A stretch of DNA of 46,721 bases from Collinsella sp. (GCA_031295385.1 JAUMOL010000015.1:1-46721); one strand, 5' to 3'; shown: positions 34,748-44,082, counted from the stretch's first letter. Made by a program: numbers and translations. The notes: generated by a model from the letters alone, not told the origin.

Positions 34748-35686
34748 CTATGCCGAGGCCTTGGCCTTGCGGCGCTTGCGGACCGCGTGGATCACGATGT
34801 CCAGCAGCAACAGCACAATGGCTACGACCACGATGAGCACGGCAAACTCGCGCTTGCCCCAGTGGCGACCGGCCAGCGATTTTTGCTTGTCGACGTCCTT
34901 CTTGCTGTACTTGGTGCGCACGCAATGCACCAGCAGGCGATGGTCGTTCACGCCGTAGGGCGTGCAGGTGACGAGCGTCACCTTGTCGGCGCCGGGCTCG
35001 ATGGTTAGCGACTCCATCTCCTCGGGCAGCACCACCTCGGAGTCCACCATCTTGTAGGCGAGCGTCTTGTTCATGGTGTGCAGCAACACCAGGTCGCCGG
35101 GCTCCAGCGAGTGGATGTCGTCGAACATGCTCAGGTTGCGCATGCCCGAGTGCGCGGTGAGCACGCAATGAGTCGAGGTGCCGCCCACCGGCAGGCTCGT
35201 GCCCTCCAGGTGGCCGACGCCCGCCATAAGGACTTCTTCGCTCGTGCCGTGGTAGATGGGCATGCTCACGTCGATGGAGGGAATCTCGACCCAGCTCATC
35301 ATGGGGTCGCGGTCAAAGATGAGCTGCTGAGCGTAGGGCTCGATCTGGTCGGCGGGAAGCTCGGTGGCCTCGCCCGCCAGCTGCTCGTTATAGGAGCGCG
35401 CCTGAAGCAGGATGCGCTCGCGCTCCTCGGCAGACAGCGCGTCCACGGTGCTGGACACCGTGCTGATCTGGTTGAACACGCCCGAGGCCTCGAGCCGGTC
35501 CAAGATCCACGGCCAGGTCATAAGGCCCACGCCAATAAGGATGATGACGATGGTGATGAGCCGATCGGCCCAGCGCGGCAGCCGCTTGCGACGACGCCTG
35601 GGCTTTGGTTGAGGTTTGGGCCGAGAGCTTGAGCCGCCGTTGTCCGCGGCGTTATTGCTCTTCATATGTTTGGCGCCCTGCACCAT
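34748..35686 (-). CDS. Class C (pilin-polymerising) sortase
   Basis: The 312-residue membrane transpeptidase joins pilin subunits through LPxTG-type motifs. A basic N-terminus precedes a membrane segment (about 42-62). The catalytic residues are H179 (LTAHSG), C241 (TLVTCTPYG) and R250 (HRLLVHCVR). A DP-containing lid-like segment lies before the domain (FDRDPMM, about 124-130). A second C-terminal membrane helix (about 283-303) is typical of class C. AGGAG lies upstream of the ATG. It lies downstream of three pilin genes but is separated from them by about 1 kb with a terminator, so it likely has its own promoter. Confidence 0.9.
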   Translation of the reverse strand: MVQGAKHMKSNNAADNGGSSSRPKPQPKPRRRRKRLPRWADRLITIVIILIGVGLMTWPWILDRLEASGVFNQISTVSSTVDALSAEERERILLQARSYNEQLAGEATELPADQIEPYAQQLIFDRDPMMSWVEIPSIDVSMPIYHGTSEEVLMAGVGHLEGTSLPVGGTSTHCVLTAHSGMRNLSMFDDIHSLEPGDLVLLHTMNKTLAYKMVDSEVVLPEEMESLTIEPGADKVTLVTCTPYGVNDHRLLVHCVRTKYSKKDVDKQKSLAGRHWGKREFAVLIVVVAIVLLLLDIVIHAVRKRRKAKASA

Positions 35687-35816
35687 CGCTGGTCACTCCT
35701 CTACAACTCAAGTTGTCTAAACAAATAATAGCCGATTAGCGAGCTTCCGCGCCAGACAACGCAGCCAGACTGCACCGTCCAGTCGAGGATAAGCCCGCAT
35801 TTGAGTTTTCAAAATG

Positions 35817-35848
35817 TCCCGGATCGGCGGGGCGATTCGGGATACAAT
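35817..35848 (+). promoter_or_regulatory. Promoter with palindrome for small RNA 1
   Basis: TCCCGGATCG-GCGGGG-CGATTCGGGA precedes TACAAT (35843-35848) and covers the -35 region. In copy 2 (36300-36331) the palindrome is perfect. A dimeric repressor or activator could bind here. Confidence 0.5.
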
Positions 35849-35854
35849 ATCAAT

Positions 35855-35953
35855 AGAAAACGACGCACCCCGCGTAAGTGTACGAGAGCGCGGGCGGCCT
35901 AGTTTTCAGCTTTTGTTAAATGCCCGGGATCCGACCCCCGGGCATTCTTATTT
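35855..35953 (+). ncRNA. Putative small RNA 1 (candidate antitoxin RNA)
   Basis: The region from the inferred start near 35855 to the T-tail folds as GAAAAC/GTTTTC (35856-35861, 35902-35907) enclosing CCCGCG/CGCGGG (35869-35874, 35889-35894). A terminator AATGCCCGGG/CCCGGGCATT and CTTATTT (35919-35953) follow. In copy 2 the outer stem is GGAAAC/GTTTCC, a compensatory change. The end overlaps the 3' end of the convergent peptide gene, the arrangement of type I toxin-antitoxin pairs. Confidence 0.55.
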
Positions 35954-36100
35954 GCGCTTGTTGCGGCGCAAATGCCTTCTACCGTCCGCACCGCGCGTGC
36001 GCCTACGGACCTTAAACCGAACCTCATACGAGTCAAGAAACGCAATGACGAACGTGCCCACCGCCGCGAGGGCGGCGAGCGCGTTAAGGAATTTCAGCAT
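35948..36100 (-). CDS. Small membrane peptide, possible type I toxin
   Basis: The 50-residue peptide has a hydrophobic helix (LNALAALAAVGTFVIAFL, about residues 5-22) followed by a strongly basic tail rich in Arg and Lys. CGGAGG lies eight bases before the ATG, and the minus strand has TAAAAT upstream near 36160 as a possible -10. Size, helix plus charged tail, and the antisense RNA over its 3' end resemble type I toxins. No family was recognised. It could also be an unrelated small membrane protein. Confidence 0.5.
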   Translation of the reverse strand: MLKFLNALAALAAVGTFVIAFLDSYEVRFKVRRRTRGADGRRHLRRNKRK

Positions 36101-36337
36101 TTGGGGACCTCCGATCGAGTCGTCGGCCGCCCGCGCACGGGATGCGTCGCAAGGGTATTTTACTGCGAGTGCATGCACCCACAGCTGGTAAACGCAATAA
36201 TTTCAAACATCTGTTCGATAGTTACAAACACGATTCCTCGCCCAGCGGAGCCTGGCCGCATTGTCCGGGTTTGCCCGACGTGTTTGAGTTTTCAAAATGT
36301 CCCGAATCGGCGGGGCGATTCGGGATACAATAGCTAC

Positions 36338-36434
36338 AGGAAACGACGCACCCCGCGTAAGTACTTAGGAGCGCGGGCGACCAGTTTCCGACGTTGTTAA
36401 ATGCCCGGGCCTCTAACCCCGGGCATTCTTATTT
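36338..36434 (+). ncRNA. Putative small RNA 2
   Basis: It has the same fold as small RNA 1: GGAAAC/GTTTCC (36339-36344, 36384-36389) around CCCGCG/CGCGGG (36352-36357, 36372-36377), then a terminator with CTTATTT ending at 36434. The promoter TACAAT lies at 36326-36331. The loop between the inner arms differs from copy 1. Confidence 0.55.
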
Positions 36435-36542
36435 GCGCTTTTTGCGGCGCAAATGCCTTCTACCGTCCGCACCGCGCGTGCGCCTACGGACCTTAAACCG
36501 AACCTCATACGAGTCAAGAAACGCGATGATGAACGAGCCCGC
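36429..36542 (-). pseudogene. Truncated second copy of the small peptide gene
   Basis: The frame keeps the last 36 or so residues (FIIAFLDSYEVRFKV and the basic tail RRKKRK) but lacks the start codon, ribosome site and most of the membrane helix. Homology ends where the pilus terminator sequence begins. The RNA on the other strand is intact. Confidence 0.6.
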
Positions 36543-36572
36543 ATCGGACGGTGGAGGCTGCCTGTGTTGTCC

Positions 36573-36608
36573 AAAAAACGGGGCAGACTCCAGTGCGGAG
36601 TCTGCCCC
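36573..36608 (-). terminator. Terminator of the pilin operon
   Basis: GGGGCAGACTCC and GGAGTCTGCCCC are perfect complements around AGTGC, followed on the minus strand by GTTTTTTGG. It lies about 100 bases after the backbone pilin stop and separates the pilins from the sortase. Confidence 0.9.
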
Positions 36609-36709
36609 GAAAAGAGAATGGCAAAGCAAGAACGTGGATGGACGAGAAAAGTGTCCGCAAGTCTCATGGCCATCACATCCCACCTGCCAAAGGGATGGGT
36701 GAGCGAGCG

Positions 36710-38485
36710 TTACTCCTGCTCGGACTCCTCAGCCTGTTTACGGCTGCGGATGAGGTGCGCCACGCCAATGCACAGCACCGCGCCACCAGCAATCCAAGTG
36801 AAGGTCACGCCGTTGAGGCCGGTGAGAGGAAGGTTGGAGCCCTTCTTGTTCTTGATGGTGACAGGAATGGTCGCGTCATTTGTAGTACTGGGAGTAACCA
36901 TTTCGGTATTGCTGGGCGTTACATCGAGCCCCGTCAGAATGCCATCCTCGTCGTATGTCGGATCCACCGTAATGGTAAACGGAGCAAGGGTGTTGTAACC
37001 AGCAGGAGTATTGCATTCGGTAATCTCATACGTTCCTGCAACAAGACCAGGGATATAAATCTTGTCAGTGCCCTTGCTGGTCGTGAATTTTCCGGCCTTT
37101 TCCTCTTTGTCGGTAATGCCGCCAGTTTGGGTCAGCCACCTATTATCCTTAAGCTCTTTCCCTCCCTCTTTGGTCATTTTAACTTGGAAGGTAGCTTCAA
37201 GTTTTTGGCCCTCGTTATCCTTTTCGACCTTGGTCACATCCAGGCGGAAGACATGGTCGGTAACTCGCTTCGACGTGGAGGTACCGGTGTCGCTAGTCAT
37301 GGGATTATTCGAATAGACGAGTTTAACATCATTGGTGTTGCCGGTGGTAGTATATTCAGCCTTGTCAGTCAGCGTTGCTTTGTATTTCACAACGACCTCG
37401 GAATTCTCATTGAGTGTAACACCCTTGGCCTCCGCAGCAGCCTTGAGGTTATCGAAGGAAATCGTCAGATCGTTGCCCGTAGAGTTCCCGGACTTGTCTT
37501 TGGTTTCCTTAAGATCTACCGTATAGCCATTTGCGAGCTGACCAGCATATACACGAGGGATGGTAACATCTCCAATAGTAACTACGACGGAATCTAGGTC
37601 GGCATCCAGCCCAACAGAGAGATGGTCCTGGAACACATACTGGTACTTATTATATGTGGCAATATTGGCCGCAACAGTACCAGTCAACTTGTAGTCGATT
37701 ACCTGCCCAATCCAGGCATCGCCCACGTTTTTCCAGTCGTCCTTCGTGGCAGTAGCGGCCGTCTTGTCTGCGGTGTCATCGAGAATCTGCTTATCGACCG
37801 TGGGGATGCTGGTCTTCTCGGTGACCGTTACGGGCTTACCACCTACGATAGCGAAAATCGGGGAGGTGCCGGTGTTCGGCTTGGCCTCATTCGTAAGATC
37901 ATCAGATACGAAGAGGTAGTAACCATCGCCAGCAGCGACCGGACGCGTCCACGAATCGCCCGCCTTAAAGGAATCGCCAACAGATTTCTCGTCTTTCATC
38001 ACAGCTTGAGCAATCGAATACAGCACGTCGCCAGGAGCAACTCGCGTCCCCTTATTGCCGTTCGCGCTGGCAGTTGTCTTATTCTGCACATTTGCAGAAA
38101 GCCAATCTGCCACATTTTGCGGGGTTGCAGGATCTTTCCCGGTTTCGGTATTCACTGCAGGCAGCTTGCTATCAGAATCCGAATAGCCCTCGCTATCCCT
38201 AATAGCCTTAATAATGTCCTTTTGAGCCTGTTCGCCCACTGCCCACTTAACGTCAGAAGCAATCTTGCCGCTGCCGTCCTGGGCGTCAATAACCTTAGCC
38301 TTGAAGATCTGATAAGCCTTGAACGTATTGTCCTTGTTGGCTTCGTCGACCCAATTGATCGTGATGCTGCTGTCGCCCTCAGCCGCAAACGCCATACTCA
38401 CCGGGGCCATCACGCCGCCGAAGCTCAACGCTGCTGTGAGGCCGGCGGTTACTGCCAGGCGTGCGATGTTCTTGCTCATGCTCAT
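36710..38485 (-). CDS. LPxTG pilin, probable backbone subunit
   Basis: The 591-residue secreted protein has a signal peptide ending near MAFAAEG. Its repeated Ig-like isopeptide domains include an E-box-like YEITECNTPAGYN in a SpaA-type domain near the C-terminus. The sorting signal is LPLTG, followed by a hydrophobic helix and a charged tail. It fits the backbone role because it is the last pilin in the cluster and is built of repeated D2-type fimbrial domains. The ATG at 38485 has GAGGAAAAG upstream; an extension upstream lacks a ribosome site. A clear lysine pilin motif was not identified. Confidence 0.85.
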   Translation of the reverse strand: MSMSKNIARLAVTAGLTAALSFGGVMAPVSMAFAAEGDSSITINWVDEANKDNTFKAYQIFKAKVIDAQDGSGKIASDVKWAVGEQAQKDIIKAIRDSEGYSDSDSKLPAVNTETGKDPATPQNVADWLSANVQNKTTASANGNKGTRVAPGDVLYSIAQAVMKDEKSVGDSFKAGDSWTRPVAAGDGYYLFVSDDLTNEAKPNTGTSPIFAIVGGKPVTVTEKTSIPTVDKQILDDTADKTAATATKDDWKNVGDAWIGQVIDYKLTGTVAANIATYNKYQYVFQDHLSVGLDADLDSVVVTIGDVTIPRVYAGQLANGYTVDLKETKDKSGNSTGNDLTISFDNLKAAAEAKGVTLNENSEVVVKYKATLTDKAEYTTTGNTNDVKLVYSNNPMTSDTGTSTSKRVTDHVFRLDVTKVEKDNEGQKLEATFQVKMTKEGGKELKDNRWLTQTGGITDKEEKAGKFTTSKGTDKIYIPGLVAGTYEITECNTPAGYNTLAPFTITVDPTYDEDGILTGLDVTPSNTEMVTPSTTNDATIPVTIKNKKGSNLPLTGLNGVTFTWIAGGAVLCIGVAHLIRSRKQAEESEQE

Positions 38486-38593
38486 CTTCTTTTCCTCTGC
38501 TTTCTGCTCGAATTCCATTTGATCTAAATCTGTCTGTCTGTGTCTTAGCATCTACTTCGCTACGTCTCGCCCCGCTCTCTGTGGGGCTGCCAG

Positions 38594-40258
38594 CTACTCT
38601 TTATGGCTGCCACCTCCCCGCTTGACCAGGAGCGCGACCACGATGAGCGCGGCTCCGGCGACCGCTGCGGCGGCCGCGGCGTACATTGCCATATCGCCAG
38701 TCGAGGGCATAAAGCCTCCGGTGGTAATGCTAGGGGGTGTGCCGGTGGGCGTGTTGATGAGCGACGCCTCCAGGCTGCCCGTCGACCCGTCCGCGCTGTC
38801 GGCGCGCAGGGGCGACTCGGCCGTGATGGTGAGCTTGGGCTTGGCGGCGGCCACCTGGTCGACGTCCAGGCCCTCGGCTTTGACCGTCACGGAGCGCGTG
38901 CCCTCAAAGGCTGTGTAGCCCTTGGGCGCCTTGAGTTCGCGGACCTCCAGCTTGCCCGAGTCCACACCCGAGACGGCCACGCGGCCGTCCTCGCCCGTGG
39001 TGACAGTAGCCTTTCCCTCCGCATCCCACGTGCCGTCGGCCGCTAGCGTGCGGCCGCGGTCGTCGGCGATGCTCAGAACCGCCCCGGGCAGCGGCTTGTC
39101 ACCGTCGCTGCCGCGCTTGGTGAGCGCGAGATCCCAGGTGTAGGCGCACGCATCGTCACTCGGCGTGCGGGTGAAGCCGGCGTCATCGGACTGGTCGGCA
39201 AAGGGAGAGCGCGGGTAGCGCAGGAAGGCCTCGTTGGGGTTGCCCTTCGCGATGCCGTGGTTGCACGCGCTGTTGAGTGGCGCATTGTACACGGCGACCA
39301 CGCGAGCGCCCACGGTAAAGGCATCGACCCCGCCGAGCGTGGCGATCAGGTCGCTGGTGCGCACGGTGAAGGTCTTACCGTCGACCGAGACCCTGCACTG
39401 GGCAGTGATGTCGGTCCAGCCCTTCGCGGGCTCGGTGCCGGCACGGCCGTCCTTACCGGCCAAGACGGCGTCGAAGCCGCCGTCCGCGCCCGCCGCCACG
39501 TACACGCGCATGCTCGCGGCCACCTTGGAGGGATCGAGCCCCGCGCCCATGGTATCGACAAACTGCACCGCGTAGGTGTCGTAGGCGGTAAGACCCGCCG
39601 GAACCGTGGCAGAGAGGCGCCAGTACAGGTCGTCGGCGACCGTGGCGTCGGCGGCCTTCTGCCATGCGGCGGTGCTGTCCTCCAGCACGTGCTTGGCGAC
39701 CTTGGGGGTCGCCGCCTTGGGCTTGACGGTGACGGCGCTGCCGCCCACCAGGGCCATGATCGGCGCGGTGCCGGCCTCGCCCTGGGCGATGGCGGCGTCG
39801 TCGGCGACGATGAGCCAGTAGCCACAGGGCAGCTCGGCCGCCGTGCCCGCGTTCAGGGCCATGGACTCGGCGCCAGAGCTCTGGAGGGAACGAGCGAGCC
39901 GTGCGCTCAGCGCGCTCGTAAGGTGAGAATCGGTGTTGAGCCACTCGGCAGCTTCCTGCGCGGAGGTCTGGGAATTGGGCATGCCGGCGCTGTGCAGCAC
40001 AGGCAGCGTGACGTCGCGCACGGCGTCGCCTGCCCAGGCGAGGTCGGTGGCGATCTTGGCGTCGTTGTCGCCGTCGACGACGTGGGCGTCAAAGATCTGG
40101 TAGGCGTCGTAGCTGCTCGCCACGGTGCCGCTCACCGTGATGGAACCGGTCGAGGTCGGCGCGGCCTGCGCGGAAGCGGGGAACACAACCGCGCAGGTGC
40201 CGATCAGGAGGGCAAGCAGCGCAAACAAGATCGGGAAGGAGCAAACTTTCTTATTCAC
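38594..40258 (-). CDS. LPxTG pilin, probable minor or basal subunit
   Basis: The 554-residue protein begins with a signal peptide (VCSFPILFALLALLIGTCAV...AQAA). A fimbrial isopeptide-type domain follows, then a SpaA-like prealbumin domain (LPGAVLSIADDRGRT ... LEVRELKAPKGYTAFEG). It ends with MPSTG, a membrane helix and RGGGSHKE. The GTG start at 40258 is preceded by GGGAGG and lies inside the end of the tip gene (8-base overlap), so translation is coupled. It shares the N-terminal layout (SITV...YDAYQIFDA) with the backbone pilin, suggesting gene duplication. Confidence 0.83.
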   Translation of the reverse strand: MNKKVCSFPILFALLALLIGTCAVVFPASAQAAPTSTGSITVSGTVASSYDAYQIFDAHVVDGDNDAKIATDLAWAGDAVRDVTLPVLHSAGMPNSQTSAQEAAEWLNTDSHLTSALSARLARSLQSSGAESMALNAGTAAELPCGYWLIVADDAAIAQGEAGTAPIMALVGGSAVTVKPKAATPKVAKHVLEDSTAAWQKAADATVADDLYWRLSATVPAGLTAYDTYAVQFVDTMGAGLDPSKVAASMRVYVAAGADGGFDAVLAGKDGRAGTEPAKGWTDITAQCRVSVDGKTFTVRTSDLIATLGGVDAFTVGARVVAVYNAPLNSACNHGIAKGNPNEAFLRYPRSPFADQSDDAGFTRTPSDDACAYTWDLALTKRGSDGDKPLPGAVLSIADDRGRTLAADGTWDAEGKATVTTGEDGRVAVSGVDSGKLEVRELKAPKGYTAFEGTRSVTVKAEGLDVDQVAAAKPKLTITAESPLRADSADGSTGSLEASLINTPTGTPPSITTGGFMPSTGDMAMYAAAAAAVAGAALIVVALLVKRGGGSHKE

Positions 40259-43200
40259 GACGCTTACCTCCCTTCGCATTCGCCTTGCGACGAATGTGCA
40301 TCCAGGCTGCAGCAGCGCAAAGCACCGCCGCGCCGGCAAGGTACGTCAGAGTGACGCCCGACATACCAGAAAGGGGCAAAGAGGTGGAGTAGGTGTTGGT
40401 GAAGGTGGAGGCGGGAATGGCGTCGGGCGCGGCGGCGGAGGGTTCAACCACGACGCCCTGCCCGTTCTCGCCAAGGGTGTTGCCCATGTCGTCCTTCATC
40501 TGCGTAACGGTGGTAGAGGTGGTAAGACCGGTGTACTTGCCAGTGGTCTCATTCATGACGGCCTTCACCGTGACGGCAACCTGGTACTCGGCATTGGAGT
40601 AGCGGAGCTTATCGATGGCACCGGTGGTAGGCGCGACCTCCTTCACCGTGTAGGTGTAGGTCCTGGCGTAGTCACCCGCCGTATCGGGGGTATCGGACAG
40701 GTGCGACTTGTTGAACGTCATGGCGCCAAAGGTCGCCGTGATGTTGTTGAGCTTGGCGGCGTCGGTCTCCCCTGCCTCTGGGGCAACAGAAATCTTGGAC
40801 GCTTCGGGCATGGGTTCGGGCATGGGGGCTGTGGCTGCATAGTCACCGGTAGCCTCAATGCTGAACTCGAACGGCACATATTTGCCTTTATCGTCCTTCG
40901 GCCAGTCCGTATTGCGAACGGATTTGGTCACCGGGATCTTCACGGACGTGGTGGTGAGAGAATCGGAGATGTACGTAGTGCCCTCAACAATGCTCGGTTT
41001 CTTTCCCTCGGTCCACGCAATGGAACCGTCCGCCTTGGACACCGTGAACTCGTAGGTTGTCTGGTTCAGCTCGTAGCCAAACGGCGCCTGGGTCTCAACA
41101 AGCGTGTACGTGCCCGGCAGCAGACCCTCGAGCTTGAACTTGCCATTCGTGTCGTCGGCATCGTCCCACGTGATCTCACCCGAAGCCGACTGGTCGCTCA
41201 CGGTCCAAGACCGCGCCTCGGTCGTACCACCGGCATCCAGTTTCGCAAGCTTCCACTTGGAACCAGCCAAAGGAGTGTGTTCTGTGTCGCCCTTCGCCAC
41301 CTTGATCCAAGACACCGTACCGGTAATCTTGGTGTTGGTGATGGCGCTCTGCGGACTGGAAATCTCGTTGCCGTTGGCGTCCACGTTGCCCACAAGGTTG
41401 AGCTCATCGCCCGTGTGGAACATCTTCGAGGTATAGATCGCATTGGAAAGCTCGTAGCCCTCCGGCGCCTTAGTCTCACGAATGTAGTACGTGAAGTAGC
41501 CCTTGTCATCAGGGTTGCCAATATTGGCCTTCTGGTTCAGGTAGTTGAACTGAATGGTGCCAACGGTAGGATCGAAGTCATTCATACCGTTATCCACAAT
41601 GGAGACGATGCTGTTCTGTTTGTTCATCGCATCATTCTCGCTCGCGTAAATCGCCCACTCAGAACCTGCGAGCGGCGTGGTGCGGTCCGCAGCATCCACC
41701 TTGCTCCACGCAATGGCGGAGCCGTCGGGCGTATACGACCCAGACCACGGGAAGTTGTGACGCTCCTGATCCATATCGATGACGGAAGCCGAGTTACCCT
41801 CACCAAATGCTGCGGCAACCTTCGGGCTGTTCATTGAGAAATCGACGCCCACATAAACGCGGCCGTTGGTAGTCACATGGTCGTCGAAACTTCCGTTGGG
41901 AACGAGAATCGATCCGATCATAGCCGCCGCAGGATCGTCGTCAGTCCACTTGGCACCGGTGGCTGTGCCGCCGTATCCCCAGTCCGCGCGGTTTTCTCCC
42001 GCGATGCCGCCTCGAATGGTAAGGCTGGTGATATCGACGAAGTTCCACATGATGGACTGGGAGGCCAGCGAGTATTTCGCGTCAAGGTCTTTCTTGGCGT
42101 ACTGACTCTCGTAACCGCGAGATATTTCTGTATCTCCCCACCAGAAGCGCCAGCCGTTGTGGAACTCGACAGGATTAGTACCTGTAACGTTCACGACAAT
42201 GGATGCGCCTTCGGGGATATTGGTGAACTTAAAGTCGACGCCGCGGTAGTAGACGTCATCCTTCCAGTTGGAGAGCTCGGAACCGGCGATGGTGAAGACC
42301 TGTTGCATAGAAGTTCCATCGCCGGTAAAGGTGATGAGTCGCTCGGTGTTGCGAATCTTATTGCTCGGGATTCCGGTATCGAGCGCACCGGAAACAGACT
42401 TGCCGCTACCATCGTCGCTACCATCGAATTTGAGTGTATAGCTTGTTCCGTCGTTATTGTACTTGTTGATGACGTAGTTGCTATTAGGCTCTGCAAAGCC
42501 GTTGACATCCACCTCGCCGGTATCTTCAAACGAGTCGAGCTGTTTCGATAGCTTCGAGAGGTATCCATTTGTACCGTTATAGCTCGAATAATCGCTACCG
42601 TTGACATTAGTCAAATCAACAGCTTTATTGAACAGGGTGCTTTCCAGAGCAGACAAGCCCTCGTACCAATTACCCTGCATTGTCACCACAGACTGGCGTT
42701 TATAGTCGCTATCGCGCCAGTATGTGATGGGGCCTGCGATTTGCGCGGTGTAGGCAAAGCCGGAAGGAGTCGCGCCCTCAAAAGGTCTCTGCTGTCCGAC
42801 CCAAGCGCCTTTGTTCCAAGCGCCAACGGTAGTCGCCCCCGGCAAGTTGCCGTTGTAACCAACGCTCATTTTGGTGATCGCACTGTCGATTCCGGCGACC
42901 GCAAGCACGGTGCTGCCGTAGACAGGACGGAACTGGGAACCAAAACCAACGGTGCCAAAGCGGAAACCAGCGCCGCTACTATTATTATAGGGCCAGCTCT
43001 CTTTGAGTGGATTCATGGCAAGCTTGCCACGGACCACGGTAAGGCCCTCCGCCTCAGCGGCATATGAGCCGGTGGGGGCGTTGTCCGCATCAAGATCGAT
43101 AGTGCCGTCGCTCGGCTTATCGCTCGGCTTACCACCGATGTACATGTCGCGGCCGACGTAGGTGGCCACGCCGGGATCAGGGGTTGAGACATTGATATTC

Positions 43201-43576
43201 GTACCGATACCGATAGACGTGGGAACGTAAATTCCCGGCTTCACGGTGGCCGTCGCTCCCGCTGAAGCCGCATTCGCACTCTGAGCCTGCTCAACACTAT
43301 TTGAAGAGCCAGACTCGCCGCCATCGGTCTCGTTGTTATTCTGGTTTTCGGCATCCTCGCTGGTGTTACCTACAGCAGCGGACTCACTTGAGGAACCCCC
43401 CCCATTACAGTTTCCTCGGTAGAAACTGTCTGGGCATCGTTGGCAATGGCCTGCGAGATTGGAGGCATGACGAGCGACAGTACCAGGCTCAACACGGAGG
43501 CTCCGCACAAAACGCCTGCCAGTACACGTCGCGTCGCTTTTTTACTCTGCTTAGTTTTTTCTGAATTCGCTTTCAT
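40251..43576 (-). CDS. Pilus tip adhesin, frameshifted at a poly-G tract
   Basis: The first 60 codons from the ATG at 43576 (GGAGGAG upstream) encode a signal peptide ending near PPISQAIA. At eight Gs (complement of 43396-43403) the frame is lost, and the main frame continues in +1 to 40251; nine Gs would give about 1,108 intact residues. The mature part has a choice-of-anchor A-like domain (GIYVPTSIGIG ... GLTVVRGKLAMNP), two SpaA-type domains with E-box VRETKAPEGYEL-like motifs, a pilin isopeptide-linkage domain, and LPLSG with helix and basic tail. It is the likely surface-binding tip. As read here the gene is off. Confidence 0.85.
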
Positions 43577-43666
43577 CGATGTCTCCTCCCCAAGAGACCG
43601 CGATCTTGCTCTTTCACTATCAAACGTATCTGCGCAACCTGTAATTACGCACACTTAGTAATCCAT

Positions 43667-43696
43667 ATTGTAGCGATTGTTTGAACATCTGAGCAA
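43667..43696 (-). promoter_or_regulatory. Possible promoter of the pilus operon
   Basis: On the minus strand TTGCTC (43691-43696) and TACAAT (43667-43672) are 18 bases apart. The -35 lies inside one arm of ATCTGAGCAA (43687-43696), whose inverted copy TTGCTCAGAT is at 43740-43749, so a regulator may bind over the promoter. The rest of the interval (43577-44036) is markedly AT-rich with no gene. Confidence 0.5.
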
Positions 43697-44036
43697 GAAA
43701 ACCGATAGTTTTGTAGCGAATTCTCAATTCTCTTGACATTTGCTCAGATTTACCTTTGTTTATTCGCTATCTATTTTTTGTTTCTGCTGGTAATTTAGTT
43801 GCCCATCATTTTTTTAATGGCATTAGATTTATTTGCACAACATTTTGCTCAAGAGTAAACATCCTGTAAACAGTCGAAAATCGACCATGAGCGGTAGGTC
43901 ATTTACCGGGAGTAATACCCTGCCAAACTGATGAGAATATCTTTAGCCCATCGGTGGTTGGAAGCGTAATGTTCAGACAACCATATTTGAATTTGCGCGC
44001 AGATTGTAGGCATCAACTCGCCCAAATCGCCTGAGG

Positions 44037-44068
44037 CCACCACGAAGGTGCCCGTCCCCTTTGTGGTG
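44037..44068. repeat. Palindromic repeat CCACCACAAAGG family, copy 2
   Basis: CCACCACGAAGGTGCCCG and CCCCTTTGTGGTG pair with one change relative to copy 1. It ends 15 bases before the HAD phosphatase stop, the same spacing as the copy next to the sortase. Confidence 0.75.
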
Positions 44069-44082
44069 ATTCTGCCCCGGCG

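Larger units (their letters stand above)
35801..36061. repeat. Duplicated small-RNA/peptide unit, copy 1 (intact)
   Basis: About 260 bases here are repeated at 36284-36542, in the same orientation and 483 bases apart. Both carry a palindrome, a promoter-like TACAAT, a small hairpin RNA with terminator, and the 3' part of a minus-strand peptide gene. Single-base differences are spread along the unit. Confidence 0.8.
36284..36542. repeat. Duplicated small-RNA/peptide unit, copy 2
   Basis: This is the second copy of the unit at 35801-36061. It matches through the RNA and the 3' part of the peptide gene, then stops abruptly near 36542, just before the pilus operon terminator. Confidence 0.8.

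Noticed and set aside
40125..41837. A 570-codon plus-strand frame opposite the pilin genes
   Set aside because: It spans the overlap of two pilin genes with domains and signals on the minus strand; no ribosome site.
43396..43403. Plain sequencing error as the explanation of the tip adhesin frameshift
   Set aside because: It cannot be excluded, but the break falls exactly on an eight-base homopolymer right after the signal peptide, the usual place for a phase switch, so it is reported as a finding.
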